Made by a program: the position numbers and the translations under genes. From contig CAJTYA010000010.1 in the NCBI GenBank assembly GCA_910583985.1, forward strand, positions 37,712 to 101,711: a DNA stretch of 64,000 nt, written 5' to 3'. Under the pieces are notes generated by a model, which was not told the DNA's origin, did not search any database, and saw nothing but the letters and a program-made list of their open reading frames with translations. This document shows, one piece after another, positions 43,717-52,683 of this stretch (the stretch's first letter is position 1; the number at the start of each line of letters is the position of its first letter). Origin of the DNA: an uncultured Alistipes sp. GTDB taxonomy: Bacteria > Bacteroidota > Bacteroidia > Bacteroidales > Rikenellaceae.

Positions 43717-45720
43717 ATGAAGAAGGTAGGAATCGTGCTGGCGCTGTGTCTGGCATTCGCGCAACTTTCAGCCAAAGAAATCATTAACATCAACCGAGAC
43801 TGGCGCTTTTTCGGCAGCAGCGAAGGCAGCAGCGACCGGGCGCGGAACGTGAACCTGCCCCATACGTGGAACAACGACGCGCTGAGCGGGCGGGACGACT
43901 ACTTCCGCGGCGCGGGCAACTACATGAAAGACATCCATGTGCCGCTGGAATGGCGCAACAAACGGGTTTTCATCCGTTTCGCCGGAGCGGGCACCGTGAC
44001 GGACCTGATCGTGAACGGCCGCCACGTGGGCGAACACCGGGGCGGCTTCACCGCATTCGTCTTCGAACTGACGGGCTACCTCAAGCACGGCGAGACCAAC
44101 CGGCTCTGGGCCGTAGTCAACAACGCGCCGCGGTTGGACGTGCTGCCCACGGCCGGCGACAACAACGTCTACGGAGGCATCTACCGGGACGTGGAACTCA
44201 TCGTGGCCGAACCCTCCCACATCGCCCTGAGCCATTACGCCTCGGACGGCATCTATGTCCACCAGAAAAGCGTGACCCGCGAAAAGGCCGAACTGGAGAC
44301 GACGGTCTGCATCGACGGGCTGGCCGGACGCACGCTCAACGTCGACATGGCCGTTCTGACGGCCGAAGGCGACACGGCCGCCGTACAAAGCACGAAATTC
44401 AAAGTGCCGGAAAAAGGCACCGGATCGGTCTCGCTGCCCGCGACGCTCCTCCGGCCGAGGCTGTGGAACGGGACGCTCGACCCGTACATGTATCGGGTAG
44501 CGGTACGGCTCACCGACGACGGCCTGCCGTGCGACGAGGCGAGCGTACCGCTGGGACTGCGCTTTTTTACCGTCGATCCGAAAGAAGGGTTCCTGCTCAA
44601 CGGGGAACCGTACCGCCTGCGGGGCGTGGTGTATTACGAAGACCGGGCTTCGGCAGGCATCGCCTTGAGCCCCTACCAGATACGGGAGGACCTCGACATG
44701 ATCGCCGAAATGGGGGCCAACGCCGTCCGGGCGGCGGCCTATCCGCACAATCCGGAGTTTTACGCCGAGTGCGACCGCCGGGGGTTGGTCGTATGGACCG
44801 ACCTGCCGCTGGTGGGCCCCGCCTTCATGACCGACAAGGGGTATACCGGAACGGAAGAACTCAAACGAAACGGCCGGCAACAGCTCAGGGAAATGCTTTT
44901 CCAGCGGTTCAACAACCCTTCGGTGGTGATGTGGGGCCTCTTCTCGGAACAGACGCCCCGCGGCGACGACCCGACCGACTACATCGAAGAGCTCAACGAA
45001 GAGACGCTTCAGGAAGACCCTTCGCGCATGACCGTGGCCGCGAGCAACCAAGACGGGCGGATCAACTTCGTCACGGACCTGATCGTCTGGGACCACACCT
45101 TCGGATGGAAGGAGGGGCAACCTTCGGACATTAAGGTGTGGATCGAACAGTTGAAAGCCAACTGGGGCAGCCTCTGTTCGGGCATCAGCTACGGCGCCGG
45201 CGCCTCAATCCACCATCAGGACGATTCGCTCTCGCGGCCCGATTATCTGGGCAACTGGCATCCCGAACGCTGGCAGACGTTCCTGCACGAGCAATACTAC
45301 CTTTATGTGAACGGATCGCCGTTTTTCTGGGGATGGTTCGTCGCCAACATGTTCGACTACGGAGCGGCCAAGCGCGACTGGGGCGAAGGCACGGGCATCG
45401 ACGACCGAGGGCTGGTGACCTTCGACAGAAAATACCGCAAGGACGCCTTCTATTTCTACAAAGCCAACTGGAACAAGGAGACGCCCATGGTCCACATCGT
45501 CGAAAAACGGTGGGCCGACCGGGCGAAACCCGTGCAGACGATCCGCGTCTATTCGAACGCCGAACAGGTGGAACTGCTGCTCAACGGCACTTCGTTAGGA
45601 GCCAAAACCGGCAGCGACGGCACGTTCGTCTGGGAAAACGTCGAAATGCGCCGGGGCGACAACGCGCTCGAAGCCCGAAGCGCACAGGCGACCGACCGGG
45701 CGGCGGTTTACATCAAGTAA
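43717..45720 (+). CDS. Glycoside hydrolase family 2 protein with altered active site
   Basis: A 667-residue secreted protein (signal peptide MKKVGIVLALCLAFAQLSA) with the GH2 order: jelly-roll sugar-binding domain (VNLPHTWNNDALSGRDDYFR), immunoglobulin-like domain, TIM barrel from about 290 (FLLNGEPYRLRGVVYYEDRA), and a short C-terminal Ig-like DUF4982-type region. The acid/base site reads VVMWGLFSEQTP (E411), with Ser410 where clan GH-A enzymes have an invariant Asn. The nucleophile motif, expected as SEYGAG, reads GISYGAGAS (489-497), so the Glu codon appears deleted. Either a non-catalytic binding protein or an unusual enzyme. No SusC/D genes are nearby. Confidence 0.88.
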   Translation: MKKVGIVLALCLAFAQLSAKEIININRDWRFFGSSEGSSDRARNVNLPHTWNNDALSGRDDYFRGAGNYMKDIHVPLEWRNKRVFIRFAGAGTVTDLIVNGRHVGEHRGGFTAFVFELTGYLKHGETNRLWAVVNNAPRLDVLPTAGDNNVYGGIYRDVELIVAEPSHIALSHYASDGIYVHQKSVTREKAELETTVCIDGLAGRTLNVDMAVLTAEGDTAAVQSTKFKVPEKGTGSVSLPATLLRPRLWNGTLDPYMYRVAVRLTDDGLPCDEASVPLGLRFFTVDPKEGFLLNGEPYRLRGVVYYEDRASAGIALSPYQIREDLDMIAEMGANAVRAAAYPHNPEFYAECDRRGLVVWTDLPLVGPAFMTDKGYTGTEELKRNGRQQLREMLFQRFNNPSVVMWGLFSEQTPRGDDPTDYIEELNEETLQEDPSRMTVAASNQDGRINFVTDLIVWDHTFGWKEGQPSDIKVWIEQLKANWGSLCSGISYGAGASIHHQDDSLSRPDYLGNWHPERWQTFLHEQYYLYVNGSPFFWGWFVANMFDYGAAKRDWGEGTGIDDRGLVTFDRKYRKDAFYFYKANWNKETPMVHIVEKRWADRAKPVQTIRVYSNAEQVELLLNGTSLGAKTGSDGTFVWENVEMRRGDNALEARSAQATDRAAVYIK

Positions 45721-45807
45721 CCCCGGACAAGTACGGCCGACCGGAGGTCCCGTCCCGCCGGCGCGAATTTCCGCAGGGCACAAGGTTCCGGCCCGGCCGG
45801 ATTGGAG

Positions 45808-46170
45808 CGACCGCCGCGGAACGCTCCCCGAACAGCGCAACCGAAGACAGGCGCACAAGAAAAAACGGACGGATGCGCCGGCGGCCTGTTGCTGTGCACG
45901 AACGCACCGCCGTTTCCCGATCCCACTGCAAAGGCATACCATACAGAGACGACTGAGAACGACCGCCGCAGAACGTACCCCAAACAGCGAAACCGAAGAC
46001 AGGTGCACCGTCGGCCTATTGCTGTGCCCGGCCGCACTCCTGTTTCCCGATTCCGCAACTCCGGCATACCATCATACCGCACCGAGGACAACCGAGAACG
46101 GCCGCCGCGGGCCGCCCTTTCGGACGACGAAACCAAACAAAGCCAGCCTCAGAAGCCCGACGCAACCGCC
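45808..46170. repeat. Imperfect tandem repeat, period about 152 bases
   Basis: GACCGCCGC at 45809 and 45961 (decayed as GGCCGCCGC near 46105), ACCGAAGACAGG in both main units, and CCGTTTCCCGAT... / CTGTTTCCCGAT... followed by GGCATACCAT in both. It fills the gap between the convergent ends of the GH2 and WbqC-like genes. The rest of 45721-46219 has no gene. Confidence 0.75.
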
Positions 46171-46219
46171 CGTCGTCGGACAGCGCGACGACCGGCATGA
46201 CCCAACGAACGAACAGACG

Positions 46220-46840
46220 TTACCGCATCGAAGCGCGAAGCACCTCGGCCGCACCGGGCCCTTCGCAGAAGAGCAAATCGATAACGGAAAGGTTCTCGCG
46301 GAACGGGAAACGGTCCGAAAAAACCTGATAATAAGGTTGCGGCACGAACGCCGGGTCGGGCCGGTCGAGGCGGGGCTTCGGAGAGAGAGCCGACCGGAAA
46401 TCCTCCGCTTCGGGCACGCCCTCCACATACCGGTCGGAATGCGCCGCCGCCCCCTCCGTACCGAGCCAGCCCAGCAGAAGCCGCTGCATCTCCTCGTTCA
46501 GATCGCACAGAAACTCGTAGGGCCGGGCATAGAGCGGCGCCATATCCTCCTCGTAATAGGCGAAATAGGGCGAACGGCGATAGGCCGAAACGATGGCCTG
46601 CCAATGCTGGTGCCGCCACTTTTTCGAACGGTCGATCCGGATGTCCCGCACGGGCACCTTTTCGCCCGAAGGATGCAGAACGGGAACGATCAACGGGCAG
46701 ACGCCGTTGGCCGTGAGGATGTCGCAGCGGTTGCGGTAGCTCTGCTTGCGGTAGTGTTCATGCAGGTCGATCACGGCCTCGCCGCTGAGCAGCTTGGTAT
46801 AATAGCGGATATTTCCCAGATAGGCGGTAGAAAGAATCAC
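46220..46840 (-). CDS. WbqC-like family protein
   Basis: A 206-residue protein resembling WbqC, a family seen in O-antigen and other sugar loci and predicted to be an enzyme of nucleotide-sugar or amino-sugar modification; activity is unproven here. The start is GTG 46840, giving ILSTAYLGNIRYYTKL, the usual family N-terminus; no ATG is available. Conserved regions are YRNRCDILTANGVCPLIVPV and RDIRIDRSKKWRHQHWQAI. Confidence 0.82.
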   Translation of the reverse strand: MILSTAYLGNIRYYTKLLSGEAVIDLHEHYRKQSYRNRCDILTANGVCPLIVPVLHPSGEKVPVRDIRIDRSKKWRHQHWQAIVSAYRRSPYFAYYEEDMAPLYARPYEFLCDLNEEMQRLLLGWLGTEGAAAHSDRYVEGVPEAEDFRSALSPKPRLDRPDPAFVPQPYYQVFSDRFPFRENLSVIDLLFCEGPGAAEVLRASMR

Positions 46841-46998
46841 GGGACAAACGGTTTTACAATCACAGGCAAAAGAGAACGGGCTCCGGAATCGGCGAAGGAC
46901 GACGGACTGCGTCTCCCACTTCCGCCCGAAGGCGGTCCGCCGTTTCGGGCCGCCCGAAACAGCCTCGGCCTCCCCGGCGGGAACGGACCGCGGCCGGG

Positions 46999-47574
46999 CT
47001 ACTTTCCGGTCCGGGGATCGTTGTCGAACAGGTCGATCTCGCCCCGCTCCACCTTCCGGAACATATCGGCCAGCGCGGCGACCACGGGCGAAATGAGGTC
47101 GATCACGTCGCGGATGTAGCCCTCTTTGCTCTTGTCGCCCTTGATGCGGTAGAGCATCACGGCATACAACGCCCTGAAAAACAGCTCCACGTCGGACATA
47201 TCCGGCTTGCCGAGCCGTTTTTTGAGGCTCGGTATTTCGGGCGCGAGAGCCGCATAGAGCCGGCGGTATTCCTTGCCGACGGGCAGCTCCAGCAGTTGGA
47301 GGTGCAGGTTGTTCAGGTCGCCGATCAGATGCAGCGTATGATCGAGGTGGCCGTTCTGCTCCTTCCCCTCCTCGCGGAGCAGGTTGACGATGTCCATGTA
47401 CCAGAAAAAAAGCTCCTGCTTGCGGGCCTCGTCCAGATGTTCGTTTTTCTGGACCAGTTGCGAATAAACGGCCTCCGGGCTGAACTGCAAGGCGCGGAGC
47501 AGGTCTTCCAACTGCCACAGGTACAGGATATATTCGGCGATGTTTTCCTTTCGCTTGCTTTGTGCGATATACAT
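46999..47574 (-). CDS. DUF4924 family protein
   Basis: A 191-residue soluble helical protein of a Bacteroidetes family without known function. It begins MYIAQSKRKENIAEYILYLW, is rich in predicted amphipathic helices, and has no signal peptide or membrane segment. It lies 158 bases upstream of the WbqC-like gene on the same strand. I have no evidence for its role. Confidence 0.8.
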   Translation of the reverse strand: MYIAQSKRKENIAEYILYLWQLEDLLRALQFSPEAVYSQLVQKNEHLDEARKQELFFWYMDIVNLLREEGKEQNGHLDHTLHLIGDLNNLHLQLLELPVGKEYRRLYAALAPEIPSLKKRLGKPDMSDVELFFRALYAVMLYRIKGDKSKEGYIRDVIDLISPVVAALADMFRKVERGEIDLFDNDPRTGK

Positions 47575-48110
47575 TCGATTCGACGTTTAGGGACCCATCC
47601 GGTCCGTTCGAGGTCCCCAAGATACCCATTTTTCGTGAGAAAACATCTTCGGCGCCGCACGTCGGAAAAATTCGGACAACGGATCGCATCGTCCCGCGAC
47701 GCGGTTTGCGGCCAGTCCCTCGCCGCGCCAACCGGAACACGTCTGCGACGAGAGGAGCGATATATGCGGCACCGGAACGGCTCCGAACACTCGCTCGGGA
47801 CACGGGCGACGGTGCCGGACCCCGAAGATTCCGGTTCGCGGACGACGACCCGGCGAAGCACGATTGCCACTCCATGCGCCGACGAAAAAACGAATGCCGA
47901 ACCTTTCCGGAGTGCGGCTCCGAATCCCCGCACGCAGGGGGAGGGCTCGTAGGGAAAGAGCCGAAGGACGGCACGGAAACCGCGAGTCGTATCGGCCGAA
48001 TCGGGATACGACAGCTCCCGAACAATGGAATACGGCGACGCAGAACCATCTGCCGAAATGCAGGACCGCCGGACAGGAACCCGGACCGGAAACCTATCTC
48101 GACCCATACA
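47575..48110. other. Gene-free gap between DUF4924 and aconitase
   Basis: About 540 bases. I see no gene, no clear repeat and no consensus promoter on the minus strand for DUF4924. Confidence 0.45.
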
Positions 48111-48148
48111 GCGCGGCGGTACGACCGTATACGGTCGTACCGCCGCGC
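48111..48148. repeat. Perfect 38-base palindrome after aconitase
   Basis: Bases 48111-48129 are the exact reverse complement of 48130-48148 (half-site GCGCGGCGGTACGACCGTA). It lies 24 bases past the aconitase stop. There is no T run, so it may be a hairpin that protects or ends the mRNA, or a protein-binding site. Confidence 0.8.
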
Positions 48149-48172
48149 GTCTCGAAAACGGCCTTGTTCAGG

Positions 48173-50413
48173 TCATGCGTTGAGCGCCGAGCCGGCCCTG
48201 AACCAGCCGATCTGCTGTTCGTTATAGGAATGAAGCGCCTCGAACGACTCCTGCGTGCCGTCACCGTGACGGAGCGTCACCGTCATGCGGCTGCCCGGCG
48301 CGAAATCTTTCAGTCCCATCACGTCGATGCGGTCGTCCTCGCGAATGCGGTCGTAGTCGGCCGGGTCGGCGAACGTAAGGGCGAGCATGCCCTGTTTCTT
48401 GAGGTTCGTTTCGTGGATGCGGGCGAACGACTTGACGAGCACGACCTTGACGTTCAGGAAGCGGGGCTCCAGCGCCGCATGCTCGCGCGAGGATCCCTCG
48501 CCGTAGTTTTCTCCGGCGACGACGATCGAGCCGATGCCCGCCGCCTTGTAGCGTTTGGCCACGGCCGAGACGCCCGCATAGGTCCCGTCGAGCGTGTCGA
48601 GCACGCAGTTCGTCTTGCCGTTGAACGCGTTGACGGCCCCCATGAGCAGGTTGTCCGAAATGTTTTCGAGGTGGCCGCGGAAACGGAGCCACGGGCCCGC
48701 CATCGAGATGTGGTCGGTCGTGCATTTGCCTTCAGCCTTGATGAGCAGCCGGAGGTCGGTGAAATCCTCGCCGGACCACGCCGCGAAGGGTTCCAGACGC
48801 TGGAGCCGCTGCGAGCCGGGGGCGATTCTCACTTCGCCCGACCCGTCCGCAGAGGGTGCGACGTAGCCGTTGTCCGCCACGGCGAATCCGTTCCGGGGCA
48901 GCTCCTCGGCCTGCGGCGCATCGAGCGCCACCCACTCGCCCTCCTCGTTGAGCAGCTTGTCGGTCAGCGGATTGAACGTCAGATCGCCGGAGAGCACGAG
49001 CGCCGTCACCAGTTCGGGCGAAGCCACGAAAGCGTGCGTGTTGGGGTTGCCGTCGGCGCGCTTGGCGAAATTGCGGTTGAAGGAGGTGACGATCGAATTG
49101 GGACGCTCGTTGTCGTCGGCTCGGCGCGCCCACTGTCCGATGCAGGGGCCGCAGGCATTGGCCATCACCGTACCTCCGATGGCGAGCAGATCGGCCAGTA
49201 TGCCGTCCCGCTCGGCCGTATGGCGGACCTGTTCGGAACCGGGATTGATCAGGAACCGGGCTTTCGCGACGAGCTTTTTCCCGGCGGCCTGACGGGCGAC
49301 CGAGGCGGCGCGGCCCAAATCCTGATAGGAGGAGTTGGTGCACGAACCGATGAGTCCCACCTCCATGCGGCGGGGATACCCCTTCTCGCGCACCCATGCG
49401 CCGAACTCGGAAATCGGATGGGCGGCATCGGGCGTGAAGGGGCCGTTGATATAGGGTTCCAGCGCAGAAAGGTCGATTTCGATCACGCGGTCGTAATATT
49501 TTTCGGGCTCGGCCTCGGTTTCCGCATCGGCCCGCAGCCAAGGAGCGATGCCGTCGGCCAGATCGGCCGCCTCGGCCCGGCCCGTCGCCCGCAGGTAACG
49601 GGCCATCGACGCATCGTAAGGAAAGAGCGAAGTGGTGGCGCCGACCTCGGCGCCCATGTTGCAGATCGTGGCCTTGCCCGTGGCCGAGAGCGAAGCGGCG
49701 CCCTCGCCGAAATACTCGATCACGGCATTGGTCCCGCCCTTGACGGTCAGCAGGCCGGCCAGTTTCAGAATCACGTCCTTGGGCGAAGCCCATCCGCCGA
49801 GCCGGCCGGTCAGCCTCACGCCGATGATGCGCGGCATTTTCAGCTCCCACGGCAGGCCGGCCATCACGTCCACCGCATCGGCCCCGCCGACGCCGATGGC
49901 GATCATGCCCAGCCCCCCGGCATTGGGCGTATGCGAGTCGGTTCCGATCATCATGCCGCCCGGAAAGGCATAGTTTTCGAGCACGACCTGATGGATGATG
50001 CCCGCCCCGGCTTTCCAGAAACCGAGTCCGTAACGGTTGGCCACGCTCCGCAGGAAATCGTACACCTCGCGGTTCGACTCGGAGGCCGTCGCCACGTCGG
50101 AGGCCGCTCCGCGGTCGGCCACGACCAGATGGTCGCAATGGACCGAAGCCGGCACCGCCGAACGGTCGCGCCCGGCGTTCATGAATTGCAGCAGCGCCAT
50201 CTGCGCCGTGGCATCCTGCATGGCCACGCGGTCGGGGCGGAAGTTCACGTAGTCTTCGCCCCGGACGAACGGCCCGGTGTCCGTGCCGTCGAACAAATGG
50301 GCGTAAAGAATCTTTTCGGTCAGCGTCAGGGCCGCGCCCTTGGCCTCGCGCGCCCGGCCGACCCGCTCGGCGAACGAAGCGTACACCTTGCGGATCAATT
50401 CGATGTCAAACAT
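48173..50413 (-). CDS. acn: Aconitate hydratase
   Basis: Iron-sulfur enzyme that interconverts citrate and isocitrate. 746 residues, the mitochondrial-type length. Cluster cysteines are in [11 protein letters not shown] and [10 protein letters not shown]; substrate-binding segments include [14 protein letters not shown] and [14 protein letters not shown] (swivel domain). ATG 50413 gives [17 protein letters not shown]; the upstream extension is low-complexity. No citrate synthase or isocitrate dehydrogenase gene is next to it. Confidence 0.96.
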   Translation of the reverse strand: MFDIELIRKVYASFAERVGRAREAKGAALTLTEKILYAHLFDGTDTGPFVRGEDYVNFRPDRVAMQDATAQMALLQFMNAGRDRSAVPASVHCDHLVVADRGAASDVATASESNREVYDFLRSVANRYGLGFWKAGAGIIHQVVLENYAFPGGMMIGTDSHTPNAGGLGMIAIGVGGADAVDVMAGLPWELKMPRIIGVRLTGRLGGWASPKDVILKLAGLLTVKGGTNAVIEYFGEGAASLSATGKATICNMGAEVGATTSLFPYDASMARYLRATGRAEAADLADGIAPWLRADAETEAEPEKYYDRVIEIDLSALEPYINGPFTPDAAHPISEFGAWVREKGYPRRMEVGLIGSCTNSSYQDLGRAASVARQAAGKKLVAKARFLINPGSEQVRHTAERDGILADLLAIGGTVMANACGPCIGQWARRADDNERPNSIVTSFNRNFAKRADGNPNTHAFVASPELVTALVLSGDLTFNPLTDKLLNEEGEWVALDAPQAEELPRNGFAVADNGYVAPSADGSGEVRIAPGSQRLQRLEPFAAWSGEDFTDLRLLIKAEGKCTTDHISMAGPWLRFRGHLENISDNLLMGAVNAFNGKTNCVLDTLDGTYAGVSAVAKRYKAAGIGSIVVAGENYGEGSSREHAALEPRFLNVKVVLVKSFARIHETNLKKQGMLALTFADPADYDRIREDDRIDVMGLKDFAPGSRMTVTLRHGDGTQESFEALHSYNEQQIGWFRAGSALNA

Positions 50414-50549
50414 ACCGTTTCTCTTTTTACTGGTTTTCTTTTCGGAGACGCCTCTTTTCCGGATACCGCCGCCCGGAACCTTCCGCCCTCGCAAAACGTC
50501 CGCCCTCGCGCACACGCCCCAAGCGCATCCGGAAGGATGCGGACGAGTG

Positions 50550-50557
50550 CAAAGATA
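50550..50557 (-). promoter_or_regulatory. -7 element for aconitase
   Basis: TATCTTTG on the minus strand, exact TAnnTTTG; the nearest TTG is 23 bases upstream, slightly long. Leader about 130 bases. Confidence 0.5.
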
Positions 50558-50579
50558 AACATTTTGTTAAAAAATATAA

Positions 50580-51212
50580 TCAACCGACGGATTTATCGGC
50601 CGCACACCGCAGAATTTCGGCCCGCTTGCGGTCTCTGGCGGCGACCGCTTCGGCGATGAGGCGGTCGGGATCGTCGCAACTGACGATGTAGGTGTCTTCG
50701 TAGATGTCCTCGATAAGGATGAGCTTCTTGCGGTCGGAGGCATACACCCTGTGGAGCGTCCATTCGCCGAAATTGAAATAGTAGCCGTAATAGCCCCAGA
50801 AACCGTAGCTTCCCAGCAGCGGCCACAGGCGCCGGAACTCGGAGCGGTCCATGCGCCGGATGCATTCGATGTCTTCGACATGGATGCGCGTCAGATCGAC
50901 CAGACAATGCACGTCGAGCGAATCGTCGTCGAGCGACAGGTAGCGCGGAATGGAAAGGATATAGAGCGCGATGACCGACACGACGAAGAAAAGAATCCAT
51001 GCCGGCAGATATTGTACGCCCCAGACGACGTAAAGCGCGACGAAAGAGAGCACGACCGCCAGCGACACGGCCGCGGAAATACGCAGGCTGCGACGGTCGA
51101 ACCGGTACCTGTACCGCGTCTCCGGCCCCCGCTCCTTGCCACGGAGCGCATCGAGCGTCGACCGGAGGGCCGGCAGTGCCCGTGCTAACGGTTTGCGTTC
51201 TTTCTTTCCCAC
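50580..51212 (-). CDS. PH-domain-like membrane protein
   Basis: About 210 residues from GTG 51212 (GKKERKPLARALPALRSTL). Two close hydrophobic helices (about 50-72 and 76-95) are followed by a domain resembling bacterial PH domains (SIPRYLSLDDDSLDVHCLVD, WTLHRVYASDRKKLILIED), probably cytoplasmic. Its start overlaps the 3' end of the small upstream gene by 28 bases in another frame. The function is unknown. Confidence 0.65.
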   Translation of the reverse strand: MGKKERKPLARALPALRSTLDALRGKERGPETRYRYRFDRRSLRISAAVSLAVVLSFVALYVVWGVQYLPAWILFFVVSVIALYILSIPRYLSLDDDSLDVHCLVDLTRIHVEDIECIRRMDRSEFRRLWPLLGSYGFWGYYGYYFNFGEWTLHRVYASDRKKLILIEDIYEDTYIVSCDDPDRLIAEAVAARDRKRAEILRCAADKSVG

Positions 51213-51439
51213 GCTTTTCTCTCCCGTTTTTCCTCCCGTTTGAGCTCGTCGCGTTCGCCCCGGTCGACGACCATCAACAGAAAGACGGCGAAAACGGCCG
51301 CCGCGACGCCGGCCTCGATGCCCATCGAGGCAAGGGATTTCCCCCGCGGGAACAACCAAGCCTCGCCCGCGTAGAGGATCCCGAAAACGATGCCGAAAAA
51401 GACGACACCATAGAGCAAAAACATCAATGCCTGTTTCAT
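51185..51439 (-). CDS. Small two-helix membrane protein with charged tail
   Basis: An 84-residue protein from ATG 51439: two membrane helices (about 5-26 and 40-60) and a highly charged tail (DRGERDELKREEKRERKAWE). It overlaps the PH-domain gene and probably works with it. I do not recognise the family. Confidence 0.6.
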   Translation of the reverse strand: MKQALMFLLYGVVFFGIVFGILYAGEAWLFPRGKSLASMGIEAGVAAAVFAVFLLMVVDRGERDELKREEKRERKAWERKNANR

Positions 51440-51596
51440 AACGTTTATCTTTCGATTCGCACACGGCGCGCGGAACCTCCGTCGTCGTCCCCGCCGGGAC
51501 GGCCCGCGGCTCACCCGCGCATTCTTTTTTCCGGACAAACGGCAGAAAGGCCCCGCCTTATTGCCCCGCCGCCCGAAAAAATCCCCGTCGTCGGCC

Positions 51597-52661
51597 TCAG
51601 GCGCCGAAATACTCCCTGAGATAGGCGCGGAAATGGGCGAGCGTCTCCTCCATCGACACGTAGGAGCGGCCGCCGGCCGCATTGCGGTGTCCCCCGCCCT
51701 CGAAATAGCGGCGGGCGAAGACGTTCACGTCCACGTCGCCCCGCGAGCGGAGCGAGACGCGGATGCTGTGTTTGGTCTGGCTGAACATGGCCGACATGCG
51801 GATGCCGCGGATCGAGAGCGGATAGTTGACGAACCCCTCGCTGTCGCCCTGCGTGAAGTCGAAACGCCGCATCTCCTCCTCGGTCAGCGACACGTAGGCC
51901 ACGCCGAACTCGTAGTCGGTCACCATCTTGTCGTTGAGCATATAGCCCAGCAGCCGCATACGGCCCTCGGAGAAATTGTTGTACACCGCGCTGTTCACAT
52001 AGGGCACGTTCACGCCCTTGTCGATGAGCACGGCCGCCGCCCGGAACACGTCGGAGGAGAGGTTGCTGAAACTGAAATTGCCCGTGTCGGTCATGATGCC
52101 CACATAGAGCGATTCGGCCATCGCCTCGTCGATGGCGTCGGTACCGCCCAGCCCGACGAGCAACTGGTAGACGATGTACGAGGTCGAGCAGGCGTGCGTG
52201 TCGGAGAACTGCACGGCGTAGCCGTCCACCGGCGGGTGGAGGTGGTGGTCGACGAGCACCCGCACGGCCGTCGTATTGGCTGTCACGGTGTCGGTCACGC
52301 GGTCGAGGCGGTTGATCTGGTTGAAGTCCATGCAGAAAATCACGTCGGCCTCGTCAATGAACCGGGCCATCCGCCCGTCGGCGTCGTCCTTGAATACGCC
52401 GATGTGTCCGATGTCGGTCATCCATTCCAGAAAATAGGGATAGCGGTTCGGAGCGATGCAGCAAGTGGCATGACCGAGCCGTTCGAGGTAGGAGCGCCAC
52501 GCCAGCGCGGCCCCTATCGTATCCCCGTCGGGATTGGTGTGGCAGAGCAGCGCTATTTTTTTCGGGGCGCCGCCGATGATTTCCCTCAACCGATTCAGTT
52601 TCTCTTCCGTAACGACCATGGGTTCTCGTGTGTGTTTACCGTTGTGTAATCCGTATATCAT
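51597..52661 (-). CDS. DHH-family phosphoesterase (NrnA-like)
   Basis: Soluble manganese-dependent phosphoesterase; the two-domain DHH/DHHA1 layout without a membrane part fits NrnA-type enzymes that degrade nanoRNA and phosphoadenosine phosphate. About 354 residues (340 if the ATG at 52619, MVVTEEKLNRL, is used). Motifs are LLCHTNPDGDTIGAALAW, CMDFNQ, LVDHHLHPP (DHH), TDTGNFSFSN and the DHHA1 GGGHRNAAGG. The gene is 22 bases downstream of the S41 protease gene. Confidence 0.9.
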   Translation of the reverse strand: MIYGLHNGKHTREPMVVTEEKLNRLREIIGGAPKKIALLCHTNPDGDTIGAALAWRSYLERLGHATCCIAPNRYPYFLEWMTDIGHIGVFKDDADGRMARFIDEADVIFCMDFNQINRLDRVTDTVTANTTAVRVLVDHHLHPPVDGYAVQFSDTHACSTSYIVYQLLVGLGGTDAIDEAMAESLYVGIMTDTGNFSFSNLSSDVFRAAAVLIDKGVNVPYVNSAVYNNFSEGRMRLLGYMLNDKMVTDYEFGVAYVSLTEEEMRRFDFTQGDSEGFVNYPLSIRGIRMSAMFSQTKHSIRVSLRSRGDVDVNVFARRYFEGGGHRNAAGGRSYVSMEETLAHFRAYLREYFGA

Positions 52662-52683
52662 ATATCGTATGTATTCCGTGCGT

